Shown here: positions 53,353-62,328 of the stretch, in pieces | Layout: every line of letters starts with the position of its first letter | How positions within the stretch are numbered: the stretch's first letter is position 1 | Position numbers and translations under genes: made by a program | The notes under the pieces: generated by a model | Databases searched by the model: none | What the model saw: the letters and a program-made list of their open reading frames with translations, nothing else | Told to the model about the DNA's origin: nothing | Origin: Psychroserpens luteus | GTDB lineage: Bacteria; Bacteroidota; Bacteroidia; Flavobacteriales; Flavobacteriaceae | NCBI RefSeq assembly: GCF_015319355.1 | Contig: NZ_JADILU010000001.1 | Span: forward strand, 620,001 to 684,000 | Direction: 5' to 3' | DNA: 64,000 nt

Positions 53353-55470
53353 ATGAAAATATATCTATCAATTTTATCAATATTATGTTTGCTGTCTTGC
53401 AATTCTTCCGAAGAAAAAAGAGAGTTTAAAGCAGTATCTCCAGACGGAACAATTGAGGTTAGTTTTAATGTTACTCAAGAAGGTAAACCTTATTATCTCG
53501 TCATGAATAATAAAAATGTGGTTATTGATACATCATATTTAGGTTTTGAATTTAAAGATGCTCCAAATTTTGAAAAGAATTTCATCATTAAAAAATCACT
53601 GACCGAAACTCATAAAGAAACTTGGCAAATGCCTTGGGGAGAACAAGACACTGTTCAAAATAATTATAAAAAATTAAAAGTTTTTCTTCAAGAAAAAGTA
53701 TCACCAGAGCGTTTCTTAAATATTGTATTTCGAGTGTATGATGATGGTATAGGGTTTAGATATGAATTCCCTAAACAGGCGAGATTAAGTGAAGTTGAAA
53801 TTCTTGATGAACATACACAATTTAACTTAACTCAAGATTATAAAACGTTTTGGATTCCTGGCGATTGGGATATTTATGAGCATTTATACAGTACAACAAA
53901 ACTGTCTAAAGTAGATGCTGTAAAATATGCTGAACACGTTAATTTGGCACAAACTTATATTCCGGAAAATGCAGTAAATACACCTGTTACTATGGTTGGT
54001 GAAAATGGTATGCATTTAAGTTTTCATGAAGCTGCGCTTTTAGATTATTCTGGAATGACATTAAAAGTGGATACTGAGAATCTTAAGCTAGAAAGTAATC
54101 TTGTAGGCTCTAAAAATACAGACTATAAGGTGAAAAGAAGTTTGCCTTTTAATACACCTTGGCGAACAATTCAAATCACAGATAATGCACCAGATTTGAT
54201 TGAATCTAATTTGATAGTAAACCTAAATGAGCCAAATAAATTAGGAGATGTGTCATGGTTTAAACCCATGAAATATACAGGTGTTTGGTGGGAAATGCAT
54301 TTAGGGAAATCCTCTTGGGATTACGGTATGGAAATGAAAGATGGTAAATGGACAGATACCGGAAAAGCACATGGAAAGCATGGAGCAACCACAGAGAATG
54401 TTAAGAATTTTATAGACTTTTCAGCCAGAAATAATATTGGAGGTGTTTTAGTTGAAGGCTGGAATACGGGTTGGGAACGTTGGATTGGTTTTGAAGATCG
54501 TGAAGGTGTTTTCGATTTTGTAACGACATACCCTGATTATGATATTGATGAAGTGGTTCGCTACGGAAAAGAGAAAGGTGTTGATATCATCATGCATCAT
54601 GAAACATCTGCAGCGACTGAAACTTATGAAAAACAACAGGATACTGCGTACGCTTTAATGCAAAAGTACGGAATGCATGTAGTGAAATCTGGATACGTTG
54701 GAAAGATACTGCCAAAAGGAGAATATCATCATGGGCAATATATGGTCAATCAATATAATAATGCAGCCATAAAAGCAGCTAAATATGAAGTTGCTGTGAA
54801 TGCCCATGAGCCAATAAAAGCAACTGGATTACGTAGAACATATCCAAATATTATTTCTAGAGAAGGTCTCCGTGGTCAGGAATTTAATGCTTGGGCAGAA
54901 GATGGTGGAAATCCTCCAGAGCATTTGCCAATTGTTGCATTCACAAGAATGCTTGCAGGACCAATTGATTTTACACCAGGAATTTTTAATATAAAATTTG
55001 ATGAGTATAAAAAAGATAATCAAGTTAATACAACATTAGCTCAACAGCTAGCTTTGTATGTTGTGATTTATAGCCCAATACAAATGGCTGCAGATTTAGT
55101 AGAACATTATGAAGCTAATCCAGAACCTTTACAATTTATAAAAGATGTAGGTGTTGATTGGGAAAAGACTAAAGTATTGAATGGAGAGGTTGGTGAATAT
55201 GTCACGATTGCTAGAAAAGAACGTGTCACAGGCAATTGGTTCTTAGGGAGTATTACTGATGAAAATCCTCGAGATTTAGAGATTAAATTTGATTTTTTAG
55301 ACAGTAATCAAGATTATGAAGCGATCATTTATAAAGATGCTAAGAATGCACATTGGAACGATAATCCGTTAGCATTAGATATAGAAAAAATAATAATTAA
55401 TAAAAGCACGATTTTAACTTTAAACCTTGCAGAAGGAGGAGGATGTGCAATTAGTATAATTAAAAAGTAA
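53353..55470 (+). CDS. susB: GH97 alpha-glucosidase (SusB-like), inverting type
   Basis: 705 residues, close to SusB (738). Lipoprotein signal ends LLSC (Cys16). N-terminal beta-super-sandwich (about 20-300), catalytic barrel from 300 (WWEMHLGKSSWDYGMEM), C-terminal sheet. Glu417 (IMHHETSA), Glu486 (NAHEPIK), Glu504 (SREGLRG) and Glu510 (GQEFNAW) have spacings of 69, 18 and 6, the same as Glu439, 508, 526 and 532 of Bacteroides SusB. That pattern marks the inverting GH97 group with calcium site. It cuts glucose from the non-reducing end of oligosaccharides. Confidence 0.93.
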   Translation: MKIYLSILSILCLLSCNSSEEKREFKAVSPDGTIEVSFNVTQEGKPYYLVMNNKNVVIDTSYLGFEFKDAPNFEKNFIIKKSLTETHKETWQMPWGEQDTVQNNYKKLKVFLQEKVSPERFLNIVFRVYDDGIGFRYEFPKQARLSEVEILDEHTQFNLTQDYKTFWIPGDWDIYEHLYSTTKLSKVDAVKYAEHVNLAQTYIPENAVNTPVTMVGENGMHLSFHEAALLDYSGMTLKVDTENLKLESNLVGSKNTDYKVKRSLPFNTPWRTIQITDNAPDLIESNLIVNLNEPNKLGDVSWFKPMKYTGVWWEMHLGKSSWDYGMEMKDGKWTDTGKAHGKHGATTENVKNFIDFSARNNIGGVLVEGWNTGWERWIGFEDREGVFDFVTTYPDYDIDEVVRYGKEKGVDIIMHHETSAATETYEKQQDTAYALMQKYGMHVVKSGYVGKILPKGEYHHGQYMVNQYNNAAIKAAKYEVAVNAHEPIKATGLRRTYPNIISREGLRGQEFNAWAEDGGNPPEHLPIVAFTRMLAGPIDFTPGIFNIKFDEYKKDNQVNTTLAQQLALYVVIYSPIQMAADLVEHYEANPEPLQFIKDVGVDWEKTKVLNGEVGEYVTIARKERVTGNWFLGSITDENPRDLEIKFDFLDSNQDYEAIIYKDAKNAHWNDNPLALDIEKIIINKSTILTLNLAEGGGCAISIIKK

Positions 55471-55474
55471 AATT

Positions 55475-55945
55475 ATGAAAACCCTCATTTTAATAATGTT
55501 GATATTAACATCGACAGTTTCTTTTTCTCAAGTAGGAATCGGGACAACAACACCTCAAAGTACCTTAGATATTAATGGTAATTTATCAGTTAAAGTGGTT
55601 AACTTAAATGGAGGAAATTTTGCTAATAAAACGCCTATTGATGATGGTACATATGTTAACCTAAATCCTAATAATGGAGGGGTGAATTCTGGTAATGATT
55701 TTATTTTACCAGATGCTAATGCCTTTCCTGGACGTATATATATTCTTAGAAATAGGACAGATTTTGATCCTGCATACATATATACTGCAGGTGGAGATAT
55801 CTTTACTGGAGATAGTAGGACAGCTATAACTCAGCCTTATCAAATGGAGTCAGATAACGACGCAAACGGTGGATCACCTTCTAAAACAATAATGGTAATA
55901 AGTGATGGTGATAACTGGACGTTTGGTTTTTTTAATAGAAATTAG
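55475..55945 (+). CDS. Exported protein of unknown function
   Basis: 156 residues with a signal peptide (about 1-19, VSFSQ). It then reads VGIGTTTPQSTLDINGNLSV, a segment found at the start of many flavobacterial surface and phage-tail-fibre-like proteins. The remainder is Asn/Gly/Asp-rich with predicted beta strands (IYILRNRTDFDPAYIYTAGGD, MVISDGDNWTFGFFN). No enzyme motif. It sits 4 bases after GH97 as the last gene of the operon, so it is coexpressed with the starch enzymes; whether it takes part is unknown. Confidence 0.7.
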   Translation: MKTLILIMLILTSTVSFSQVGIGTTTPQSTLDINGNLSVKVVNLNGGNFANKTPIDDGTYVNLNPNNGGVNSGNDFILPDANAFPGRIYILRNRTDFDPAYIYTAGGDIFTGDSRTAITQPYQMESDNDANGGSPSKTIMVISDGDNWTFGFFNRN

Positions 55946-56011
55946 CTGCGATTTTATGTAACTTATGAGTAGTAAGCTAATCTTATTTAAAACGACTAAG
56001 CTATTAATTCG

Positions 56012-56019
56012 TAAATTTG
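56012..56019 (+). promoter_or_regulatory. -7 element of the GAF gene
   Basis: TAAATTTG, a perfect TAnnTTTG. An ATG begins two bases later (56021) and cannot be reached by ribosomes on a transcript starting about 7 bases downstream, so the later ATG at 56039 is preferred. Confidence 0.6.
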
Positions 56020-56038
56020 CATGACTGAAATTGTTGCT

Positions 56039-58414
56039 ATGAATGACATAAACGAAAATATTGAATCTCCATTTAAATTAATGGTAAGTTTCGATAAACT
56101 TTTGAAATACTATGAGGAATTATCTCAAAGTGAAGATGAGTTTATAGCAGCGAAAGCACGTCGCGTTTTAAAGACTGCAAAAGGATTTCCAGAACTTCGA
56201 GAAGGAATTACGAATCCTAGTGATTTAGTTAAAAGAGAGAAAGAAATACGTATTGTCCTACAGGATTCTTTTAGTCCAATTTTGACTAATAATGAAATTA
56301 AAACAGCTTCTGTACCATTTCATAATTTGATTTTTAATTCTTCGGAAAGATTTAAATCTATAATCAAAACAGCTGGTGATGACTTTGAGTTAAAAATCAA
56401 AAACATGCCAAAAGATGATACATATATCACTGCATGTACTATTATTTTAGCTTTTTGTTATGGACATAATATCAATTTTAAAAGACCATTTTATTACGAA
56501 ATTCCTGATGCTGATGGCATCATGCAATATTATAAAATCTTGTATAATGCAGATTTTATCGATATCACTCCAAATAAAAACGCTCCAAAAATTACTCAAG
56601 AAGATGCAGATGAATTATTAGATAATTTTGAGAACATGGAATTGTGGAAAAAAAAGTTTCCACCAAATAGCTACACATTTAAAGGTTTTGTAATCAGTAA
56701 TATCTTTAATGTTACAGATGATCAATCGATTTCAAATATCAAATCTAGTTTAATTGGACAAGACAAAAGGAAAGATGATGGTTTTATGAAAGATTTTCAT
56801 GAGATTTTCCAATCGCTTTTAGGTCTTAAAAATATTAAAGTAGGATTCTCTATTTATAATGAAGAAGAAGATGCTTTTGAGCATGTACATGGTGCTGGTA
56901 TGAAAAGCTTCTTACTTAATAAGTTAGATTCTAATTCATGTAAAGGCGCTTTATGTGACATCTCGTACAATACATTATTGAAAGAAAAGAAATTCTATGC
57001 CATTTCTGATGTAGATAAATATTACAAGCTTTCAAAGGGGAAATCTCCACAATATAAAACACTCAAAGAACAAAATATAAAAAGCGCAATTTTAGCACCA
57101 ATTGCCAATGAAGATGGTTTAATGGGTATTTTAGAAATTGTTTCTGAAGAACCTAAAGTCTTAAACAGTATCAATGCCAACAAGTTGGTAGATGTGATGC
57201 CTTTTATAGTTTCTGCAGTTGAACGTTCTAAAAATGAAGAGCAAAATTTAATTGAAGCTATTATTCAGCAAGAATGCACATCAATTCATCCAAGTGTGAA
57301 TTGGCGTTTTGTTAAAGAAGCAAGAAACTTTATTAAAGATCAATTTAATGGCACTAAGCCTAATTTCAACAAAATAGCTTTCGAAAACATTTATCCTCTA
57401 TTTGGTCAAATAGATATAAAGGGTTCTTCAGAAGCTAGAAATTTTGCTACTCAAAAGGATTTAACTATTCAACTAGAATCTATTAAGCTTATAATAGAGA
57501 ATGCTTTTAAATTAGAAAAATTACCAATTTACGAGCAGTTCTTGTTCCAAATAAATAATTATTTAGAAGACTTAGATGTTCATTTTCAGGTAGATAGTGA
57601 GCAGCAAATTTCAGCATTTATAAAACAAGATATTGATCCCTTATTGGAACATTTAAATGCTATTGAATCTTTAAATGAAGAGGTGATTGCTTATTATGAG
57701 AGTATAGACGAAAATGTGAATGTTTTATACCACCATCGAAAAGATTATGATGATACTATTTCATTAATTAATAAAGAGATGGCAGCGCTTTTAGATAAAA
57801 AACAAGTTGAAGCTCAGGCTATGTATCCTCATTATTTTGAGCGTTTTAAGACCGATGGTGTTGAGCACAATATGTATATAGGAGAGTCTATAACTAAGGA
57901 AGATTCTTTTAATCCTATCTATTTATATAATTTAAGATTGTGGCAATTGCAGGTGATGTGTGAGATGGAAAATTCATTCTATTTAATGCAATCAGATTTT
58001 CCAATAAAGTTAGATGTAGCATCAATGATACTCGTGTTTAATCAGCCATTATCTATAAGTTTTAGAATGGATGAAAAGCAATTTGATGTGGATGGTACTT
58101 ATAATGCCAGATATGAAATTGTAAAAAAACGAGTTGATAAAGCGCATATAAAAGGTACTACAGAGCGTTTAACTCAAAAAGGAAAAATTAGTATTGTCTA
58201 TTCTCAAAAACAAGATGAAATAGAGTATTTGAGATATGTCAAATTCTTGCAATCTAAGAAGTACTTAGATGATGATGTTGAAATTGTAGAGCTTCAAGAT
58301 TTACAAGCTGTTACAGGTCTAAAAGCTATTAGAGTGAGTGTGTTGTATCATAAAAATCAAGACGATAAATCGTTTTATACTTATGATGATTTAATGAAAG
58401 AAATTAACGCTTAA
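56039..58414 (+). CDS. GAF-domain protein
   Basis: 791 residues from ATG 56039, without signal or membrane helix. A GAF-like domain lies around 270-390 (FQSLLGLKNIKVGFSIYNEEEDAFEHVHGAGM, then AILAPIANEDGLMGILEIVSEEPKVLNSINANKL). The rest is mostly helical and unrecognised, including an acidic N-terminal 220 residues and a C-terminal region beginning about 590 (AMYPHYFERFKTDGVEHNMYIGES). No kinase, cyclase or EAL/GGDEF motif. Its stop overlaps by 4 bases the stop of the convergent HD-PycTM gene. Probably a cytoplasmic signalling protein. Confidence 0.65.
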   Translation: MNDINENIESPFKLMVSFDKLLKYYEELSQSEDEFIAAKARRVLKTAKGFPELREGITNPSDLVKREKEIRIVLQDSFSPILTNNEIKTASVPFHNLIFNSSERFKSIIKTAGDDFELKIKNMPKDDTYITACTIILAFCYGHNINFKRPFYYEIPDADGIMQYYKILYNADFIDITPNKNAPKITQEDADELLDNFENMELWKKKFPPNSYTFKGFVISNIFNVTDDQSISNIKSSLIGQDKRKDDGFMKDFHEIFQSLLGLKNIKVGFSIYNEEEDAFEHVHGAGMKSFLLNKLDSNSCKGALCDISYNTLLKEKKFYAISDVDKYYKLSKGKSPQYKTLKEQNIKSAILAPIANEDGLMGILEIVSEEPKVLNSINANKLVDVMPFIVSAVERSKNEEQNLIEAIIQQECTSIHPSVNWRFVKEARNFIKDQFNGTKPNFNKIAFENIYPLFGQIDIKGSSEARNFATQKDLTIQLESIKLIIENAFKLEKLPIYEQFLFQINNYLEDLDVHFQVDSEQQISAFIKQDIDPLLEHLNAIESLNEEVIAYYESIDENVNVLYHHRKDYDDTISLINKEMAALLDKKQVEAQAMYPHYFERFKTDGVEHNMYIGESITKEDSFNPIYLYNLRLWQLQVMCEMENSFYLMQSDFPIKLDVASMILVFNQPLSISFRMDEKQFDVDGTYNARYEIVKKRVDKAHIKGTTERLTQKGKISIVYSQKQDEIEYLRYVKFLQSKKYLDDDVEIVELQDLQAVTGLKAIRVSVLYHKNQDDKSFYTYDDLMKEINA

Positions 58415-59688
58415 ACATAATAACAGATTTTATCATTTTTATTGTCAGGATGTTTAATGATATGTACTTCAGATTCTGGATCTAATACTTCTTGAAGATC
58501 TATTCCTGGGTTGTTTTTTACAGCAATACCAAAAGCAATAAGGGATACAATAATACCAATCATAAAGACAGTATATGTAATACGTAGAATTCTATATTTA
58601 CGTTCTAAAACCTTTCCTAAAAAATATAAATCTTTAGTTAATGCTTTGTAAATATATTCTTTATCATTTACTAATTCTTGGATTGCCCATTCAAACTCCT
58701 CTAGTTTCATTTTGTGAAAATTTCCGAAGAAACTCAAATTCACTTTTTGATTTTTTACATCTTCTTTAGTAAATTGTCCACTTGTAACATTTGGTCTAGT
58801 TGCTACGATAGACATCACCATTGAGATGACACTAAATAAAGTGAAGATTACTGTTGGCCAAGTTAGGTAAGGATTGGTGTCTAATTTGGAAATTAAATTA
58901 GACAAAACTACAGAAATAATAATCGCATTTACAGATAATAAAATATTGGCTTTTGTATCAGCTATATCACTAAGTTTAATATGATTTCTAAGTGCTGTTC
59001 TAAAAAATGTTTGCACTCCACGCTCAGGACTTTCATTTTTGTACTGCGCTTTATATTTAGCTTTCATTTCTTCTTTCTTAAGCTTGCTTTTTTGCTTTTT
59101 CTTAGCCTTCATAAGATTTGAAAGGTTTTTATCCTTTCTAGATTGCCAGTTTTTTAAAGCGTAATCTGTATAGTATTGGTGTCTCTTAGATAAAACTTTT
59201 ATGTTTTCATTACGCCACTCTGTAGGAGAATAATTTTTCACACCTCTTAACTCCAACTCTTTTCTTAGAAACTCACTAGCTTCATCAAAATACTTTTTTC
59301 CAAAATGAGAAGCATCAGCATCTCTAATTATTTTACCGAGTTTAGTAACAGGAACTTCCTTGAATTTTGTTTCCATGATGCATGTGTTTACAGCATCAAT
59401 GAGTGTTTTGTCAGCATTTTGTTTCGTTAAGAACTCTGTCGCAATTTCTACACCTTTTTCTTCATGATTTTCTACACCTTTGGTGTAACCAGTATCATGA
59501 AGTAACGCTGCTATTTTAAGAATTTGAGCTTCATCTTCTGTTACATCACTATTTTCTATAATTTCACGAGTGCTTTTTAGTACACGCTCTGTGTGTTTAA
59601 AATTGTGATATAAAAAAACAGGATCTAAATCTTTTTTGATAAGGTCAAATACAAATTCTTCAGTTTTTTTAACAAGGTCAGTAGTCAT
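58411..59688 (-). CDS. HD-domain phosphohydrolase fused to Pycsar-effector-like (PycTM) membrane domain
   Basis: 425 residues from ATG 59688 (a TTG three codons upstream is in frame). Residues 1-180 form an HD domain: His28/His32 (YHNFKHTERV), His64-Asp65 (ALLHDTGYTKG), His75, and IRDADASHFG (Asp123/Asp125). A lysine-rich linker (185-215) leads to a membrane part with SDIADTKANILLSVNAIIISVVLSN (239-263), a helix at 278-297 and one at 370-390. The signature D-x-K-A-x-x-LLxxN is that of PycTM (Pycsar effector) domains, which in antiphage systems open the membrane when they bind cyclic CMP or UMP. The HD domain may destroy or sense a nucleotide. No pyrimidine cyclase is adjacent. Confidence 0.75.
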   Translation of the reverse strand: MTTDLVKKTEEFVFDLIKKDLDPVFLYHNFKHTERVLKSTREIIENSDVTEDEAQILKIAALLHDTGYTKGVENHEEKGVEIATEFLTKQNADKTLIDAVNTCIMETKFKEVPVTKLGKIIRDADASHFGKKYFDEASEFLRKELELRGVKNYSPTEWRNENIKVLSKRHQYYTDYALKNWQSRKDKNLSNLMKAKKKQKSKLKKEEMKAKYKAQYKNESPERGVQTFFRTALRNHIKLSDIADTKANILLSVNAIIISVVLSNLISKLDTNPYLTWPTVIFTLFSVISMVMSIVATRPNVTSGQFTKEDVKNQKVNLSFFGNFHKMKLEEFEWAIQELVNDKEYIYKALTKDLYFLGKVLERKYRILRITYTVFMIGIIVSLIAFGIAVKNNPGIDLQEVLDPESEVHIIKHPDNKNDKICYYV

Positions 59689-59831
59689 AAAAATCAATTA
59701 TTGATTAAAGTAAAATTACAAAATTAAGAATTAACAAATTCTGTAATTTATCAATTGTATAAACGACAAAATTATTTGTAAATTATGTCTTTATTACTAA
59801 AAATAGTATTCATATCAATTAAAAAAGCAAC

Positions 59832-61394
59832 ATGCAGCTTAATATTAAAAATACTTTTACCAAAAACTTACCTTCAGATCCAATAATAGGCAATTCTAGG
59901 CGACAAGTCAAAGAGGCATGTTTTTCATATGTGTCACCTAAACAGACCAAAAAACCTGAAATATTGCACGTTTCCGAAGAAATGATAAACGCATTAGGCA
60001 TGTCATCTAAAGATATGCATTCTCAAACGTTTAAAAATGTATTTACAGGAAATGAAGTTTTAGAACACACAACACCTTATGCTATGTGTTATGGCGGACA
60101 TCAATTTGGCAATTGGGCAGGACAATTAGGAGACGGTAGAGCAATAAATTTATTTGAAGTAGAGCATAATAATAGGCAATGGCAAGTGCAACTCAAAGGT
60201 GCTGGAGAAACACCCTATTCTAGAACTGCAGATGGTTTAGCTGTTTTACGTTCTTCAATTAGAGAATACTTATGTAGCGAGGCCATGTTTCATTTAGGTG
60301 TGCCTACGACGAGAGCATTATCGTTGGCATTATCTGGAGATGAGGTGATGAGAGATATGTTGTATGACGGTAATCAGGCTTACGAAAAAGGTGCGATTGT
60401 ATCTCGTGTAGCGCCTTCTTTTTTGCGCTTCGGAAATTTTGAAATTTTCGCAGCTAGGCAAGATCATAAAACCCTTAAAACTTTAGTTGATTATACCATT
60501 AAGAACTATTTCCCGAGTTTAGGAGAACCTTCAAAAGAAACTTACATTCAGTTTTTTGCTGAAGTGTCGCAACGCACTCTTGACATGATTCTTCATTGGC
60601 AACGTGTCGGTTTTGTTCATGGTGTGATGAATACAGATAATATGTCCATTCTTGGATTAACTATAGATTATGGTCCTTATGGATGGTTAGAAGGATTTGA
60701 TTTTGGTTGGACGCCAAATACAACAGATAGTCAACATAAACGCTACCGTTATGGAAACCAGCCTAATATTGGACTTTGGAATTTATACCAACTCGCCAAT
60801 GCGTTATATTCGTTAATTGAAGAGACTGAGCCTTTAGAAACAATTTTAGAGAATTATAAAACCGATTTTGAGAAAAAATCATTACAAATGATGCGTTCTA
60901 AATTAGGTTTGGTTAAAAATGACGACAGAGACAATGTGTTAGTTCAAAACTTGGAAGATGCTTTATTGTTAACCGAAACAGATATGACGATCTTCTTCAG
61001 AAATTTGAGCAACTTCAAAAAAGGTGATGCTATAAAAGGATTGGAGATTGTAAAGGATGCATTTTATATGCCAAATGAAGTATCTGATGCTGTTTCAAAA
61101 CAATGGAATGACTGGTTTGAAAGTTATGATGTAAGATTGAAAAAGGAGTCGCTTTTAGATACAGAAAGGAAAACCAAAATGAATGCTGTGAACCCTAAAT
61201 ATGTACTTAGGAACTATATGTCACAATTAGCAATTGACGATGCAAATAAAGGCGATTACAAATTAATTGATGAGTTGTTTCAATTATTTAAGAAACCATA
61301 TGATGAACAACCTGAAAATGAAAAGTGGTTTACAAAACGACCAGATTGGGCAAGACATAAAGTAGGTTGTTCTATGTTGTCTTGTAGTTCATAA
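59832..61394 (+). CDS. selO: SelO-family protein adenylyltransferase
   Basis: 520 residues. A pseudokinase-fold protein that in characterised cases adds AMP to proteins under oxidative stress. Motifs: YAMCYGGHQFGNWAGQLGDGRAINLFE (84-109), QLKGAGETPYSRTADG with Lys122, RSSIREYLCSEAMFHLGVPTTRALSL (140-165), HGVMNTDNMSILGLTIDYGPYGWLEGFD, and the C-terminal CSMLSCSS, where selenoprotein forms carry selenocysteine and bacterial ones Cys. Cytoplasmic. First of a plus-strand series of redox-related genes. Confidence 0.93.
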   Translation: MQLNIKNTFTKNLPSDPIIGNSRRQVKEACFSYVSPKQTKKPEILHVSEEMINALGMSSKDMHSQTFKNVFTGNEVLEHTTPYAMCYGGHQFGNWAGQLGDGRAINLFEVEHNNRQWQVQLKGAGETPYSRTADGLAVLRSSIREYLCSEAMFHLGVPTTRALSLALSGDEVMRDMLYDGNQAYEKGAIVSRVAPSFLRFGNFEIFAARQDHKTLKTLVDYTIKNYFPSLGEPSKETYIQFFAEVSQRTLDMILHWQRVGFVHGVMNTDNMSILGLTIDYGPYGWLEGFDFGWTPNTTDSQHKRYRYGNQPNIGLWNLYQLANALYSLIEETEPLETILENYKTDFEKKSLQMMRSKLGLVKNDDRDNVLVQNLEDALLLTETDMTIFFRNLSNFKKGDAIKGLEIVKDAFYMPNEVSDAVSKQWNDWFESYDVRLKKESLLDTERKTKMNAVNPKYVLRNYMSQLAIDDANKGDYKLIDELFQLFKKPYDEQPENEKWFTKRPDWARHKVGCSMLSCSS

Positions 61395-61510
61395 TGTGAA
61401 TATTAGAACGTGTAAATGAACTGTTAGAAGGTTTTGTGTAGTTGCATTTCAGCATAAAAAATAAAGAGATACTAGAGTCAGTTTTTAAATAATTATAAAA
61501 TAGTAAGCGT

Positions 61511-61792
61511 ATGAAAGCCATTTGGAATAACGAAATCATAGCAGAAAGTGATAACACAATTGTCATAGAAAACAACCATTATTTTCCGCCAGAAAGCATT
61601 AATAAAGATTTTTTTAAAGCTAGTGATTTACATAGTACATGCGCATGGAAAGGTGAGGCTTCATACTATACTCTAGACGTTAACGGAAAAGAAAATAGAG
61701 ATGCTGCATGGTATTATCCAGAAGTGTCTCAATTAGCTAAATCTATAAAAGGTTATATCGCTTTTTGGAGAGGTGTTGAGGTCGTAAAATAA
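61511..61792 (+). CDS. DUF427-domain protein
   Basis: 93 residues covering the whole small family: MKAIWNNEIIAESDNTIVIENNHYFPPESI, TCAWKGEASYYTLDV, NRDAAWYYPEVS and IKGYIAFWRGVEV. It is a compact beta-rich domain of unknown function, often beside redox genes. Its stop TAA overlaps the ATG of the MsrA-like gene by one base. Confidence 0.88.
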   Translation: MKAIWNNEIIAESDNTIVIENNHYFPPESINKDFFKASDLHSTCAWKGEASYYTLDVNGKENRDAAWYYPEVSQLAKSIKGYIAFWRGVEVVK

Positions 61793-62322
61793 TGACAAAC
61801 TTAGAAAAAATAGGATTTGGAGGTGGTTGCCATTGGTGTACAGAAGCAGTGTTTCAATCTTTGAAAGGAGTAATGTCTGTTGAGCAAGGTTATATCGCAT
61901 CAATAGATGAGAATTCTAGTTTTTCTGAAGGTGTTTGTGTTAATTATAATCCTATAACAGTTAATGTTCAATTATTAATAGAAGTACATTTATTGACTCA
62001 TAAAAGTACAGTAAATCATTCTATGCGTGATAAGTATCGGTCTGCTATTTATACGTTTTCAGAAGAACAAAAATTGAATGCTGAGAATATTTTAGAGGTT
62101 TTAAATGAGAAATATCAAAACAAATTAGTGACACTTGTTTTAAATTTTGGCGAGTTTAAAGCTTCAAGAGAAGAGATTACAAATTATTACTATAATAATC
62201 CTGAAAAACCATTTTGTGAGACTTTTATAAATCCAAAATTGAGATTGCTTTTAGAAAATTATAGTGCTTATATAGATCATGAGAAACTCAATCATTTAAA
62301 GGTTGAATCCTTATTACAATAA
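61792..62322 (+). CDS. MsrA-like protein with degenerate sequence
   Basis: 176 residues. The start GFGGGCHWCTEAVFQSLKGVMSVEQGYIAS is clearly MsrA-related, with the catalytic Cys13 kept, His14 in place of Phe, and an extra Cys16. Later parts (HKSTVNHSMRDKYRSAIYTFSEEQKLNAENIL, then YYNNPEKPFCETFINPKLRLLLENY) are shorter and more diverged than the canonical MsrA at 28.2 kb; the GHAEGIELTYDP segment reads SEGVCVNYNP. It may be a thiol enzyme or methionine sulfoxide reductase with altered specificity. Lies between DUF427 and the hydrolase-OsmC gene. Confidence 0.7.
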   Translation: MTNLEKIGFGGGCHWCTEAVFQSLKGVMSVEQGYIASIDENSSFSEGVCVNYNPITVNVQLLIEVHLLTHKSTVNHSMRDKYRSAIYTFSEEQKLNAENILEVLNEKYQNKLVTLVLNFGEFKASREEITNYYYNNPEKPFCETFINPKLRLLLENYSAYIDHEKLNHLKVESLLQ

Positions 62323-62328
62323 AAAATT

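Noticed and set aside
58411-59688. A complete Pycsar antiphage system.
   Set aside because: No class III nucleotidyl cyclase is present in the window; the neighbour is a GAF protein without cyclase motifs. Only the effector-like domain is claimed.
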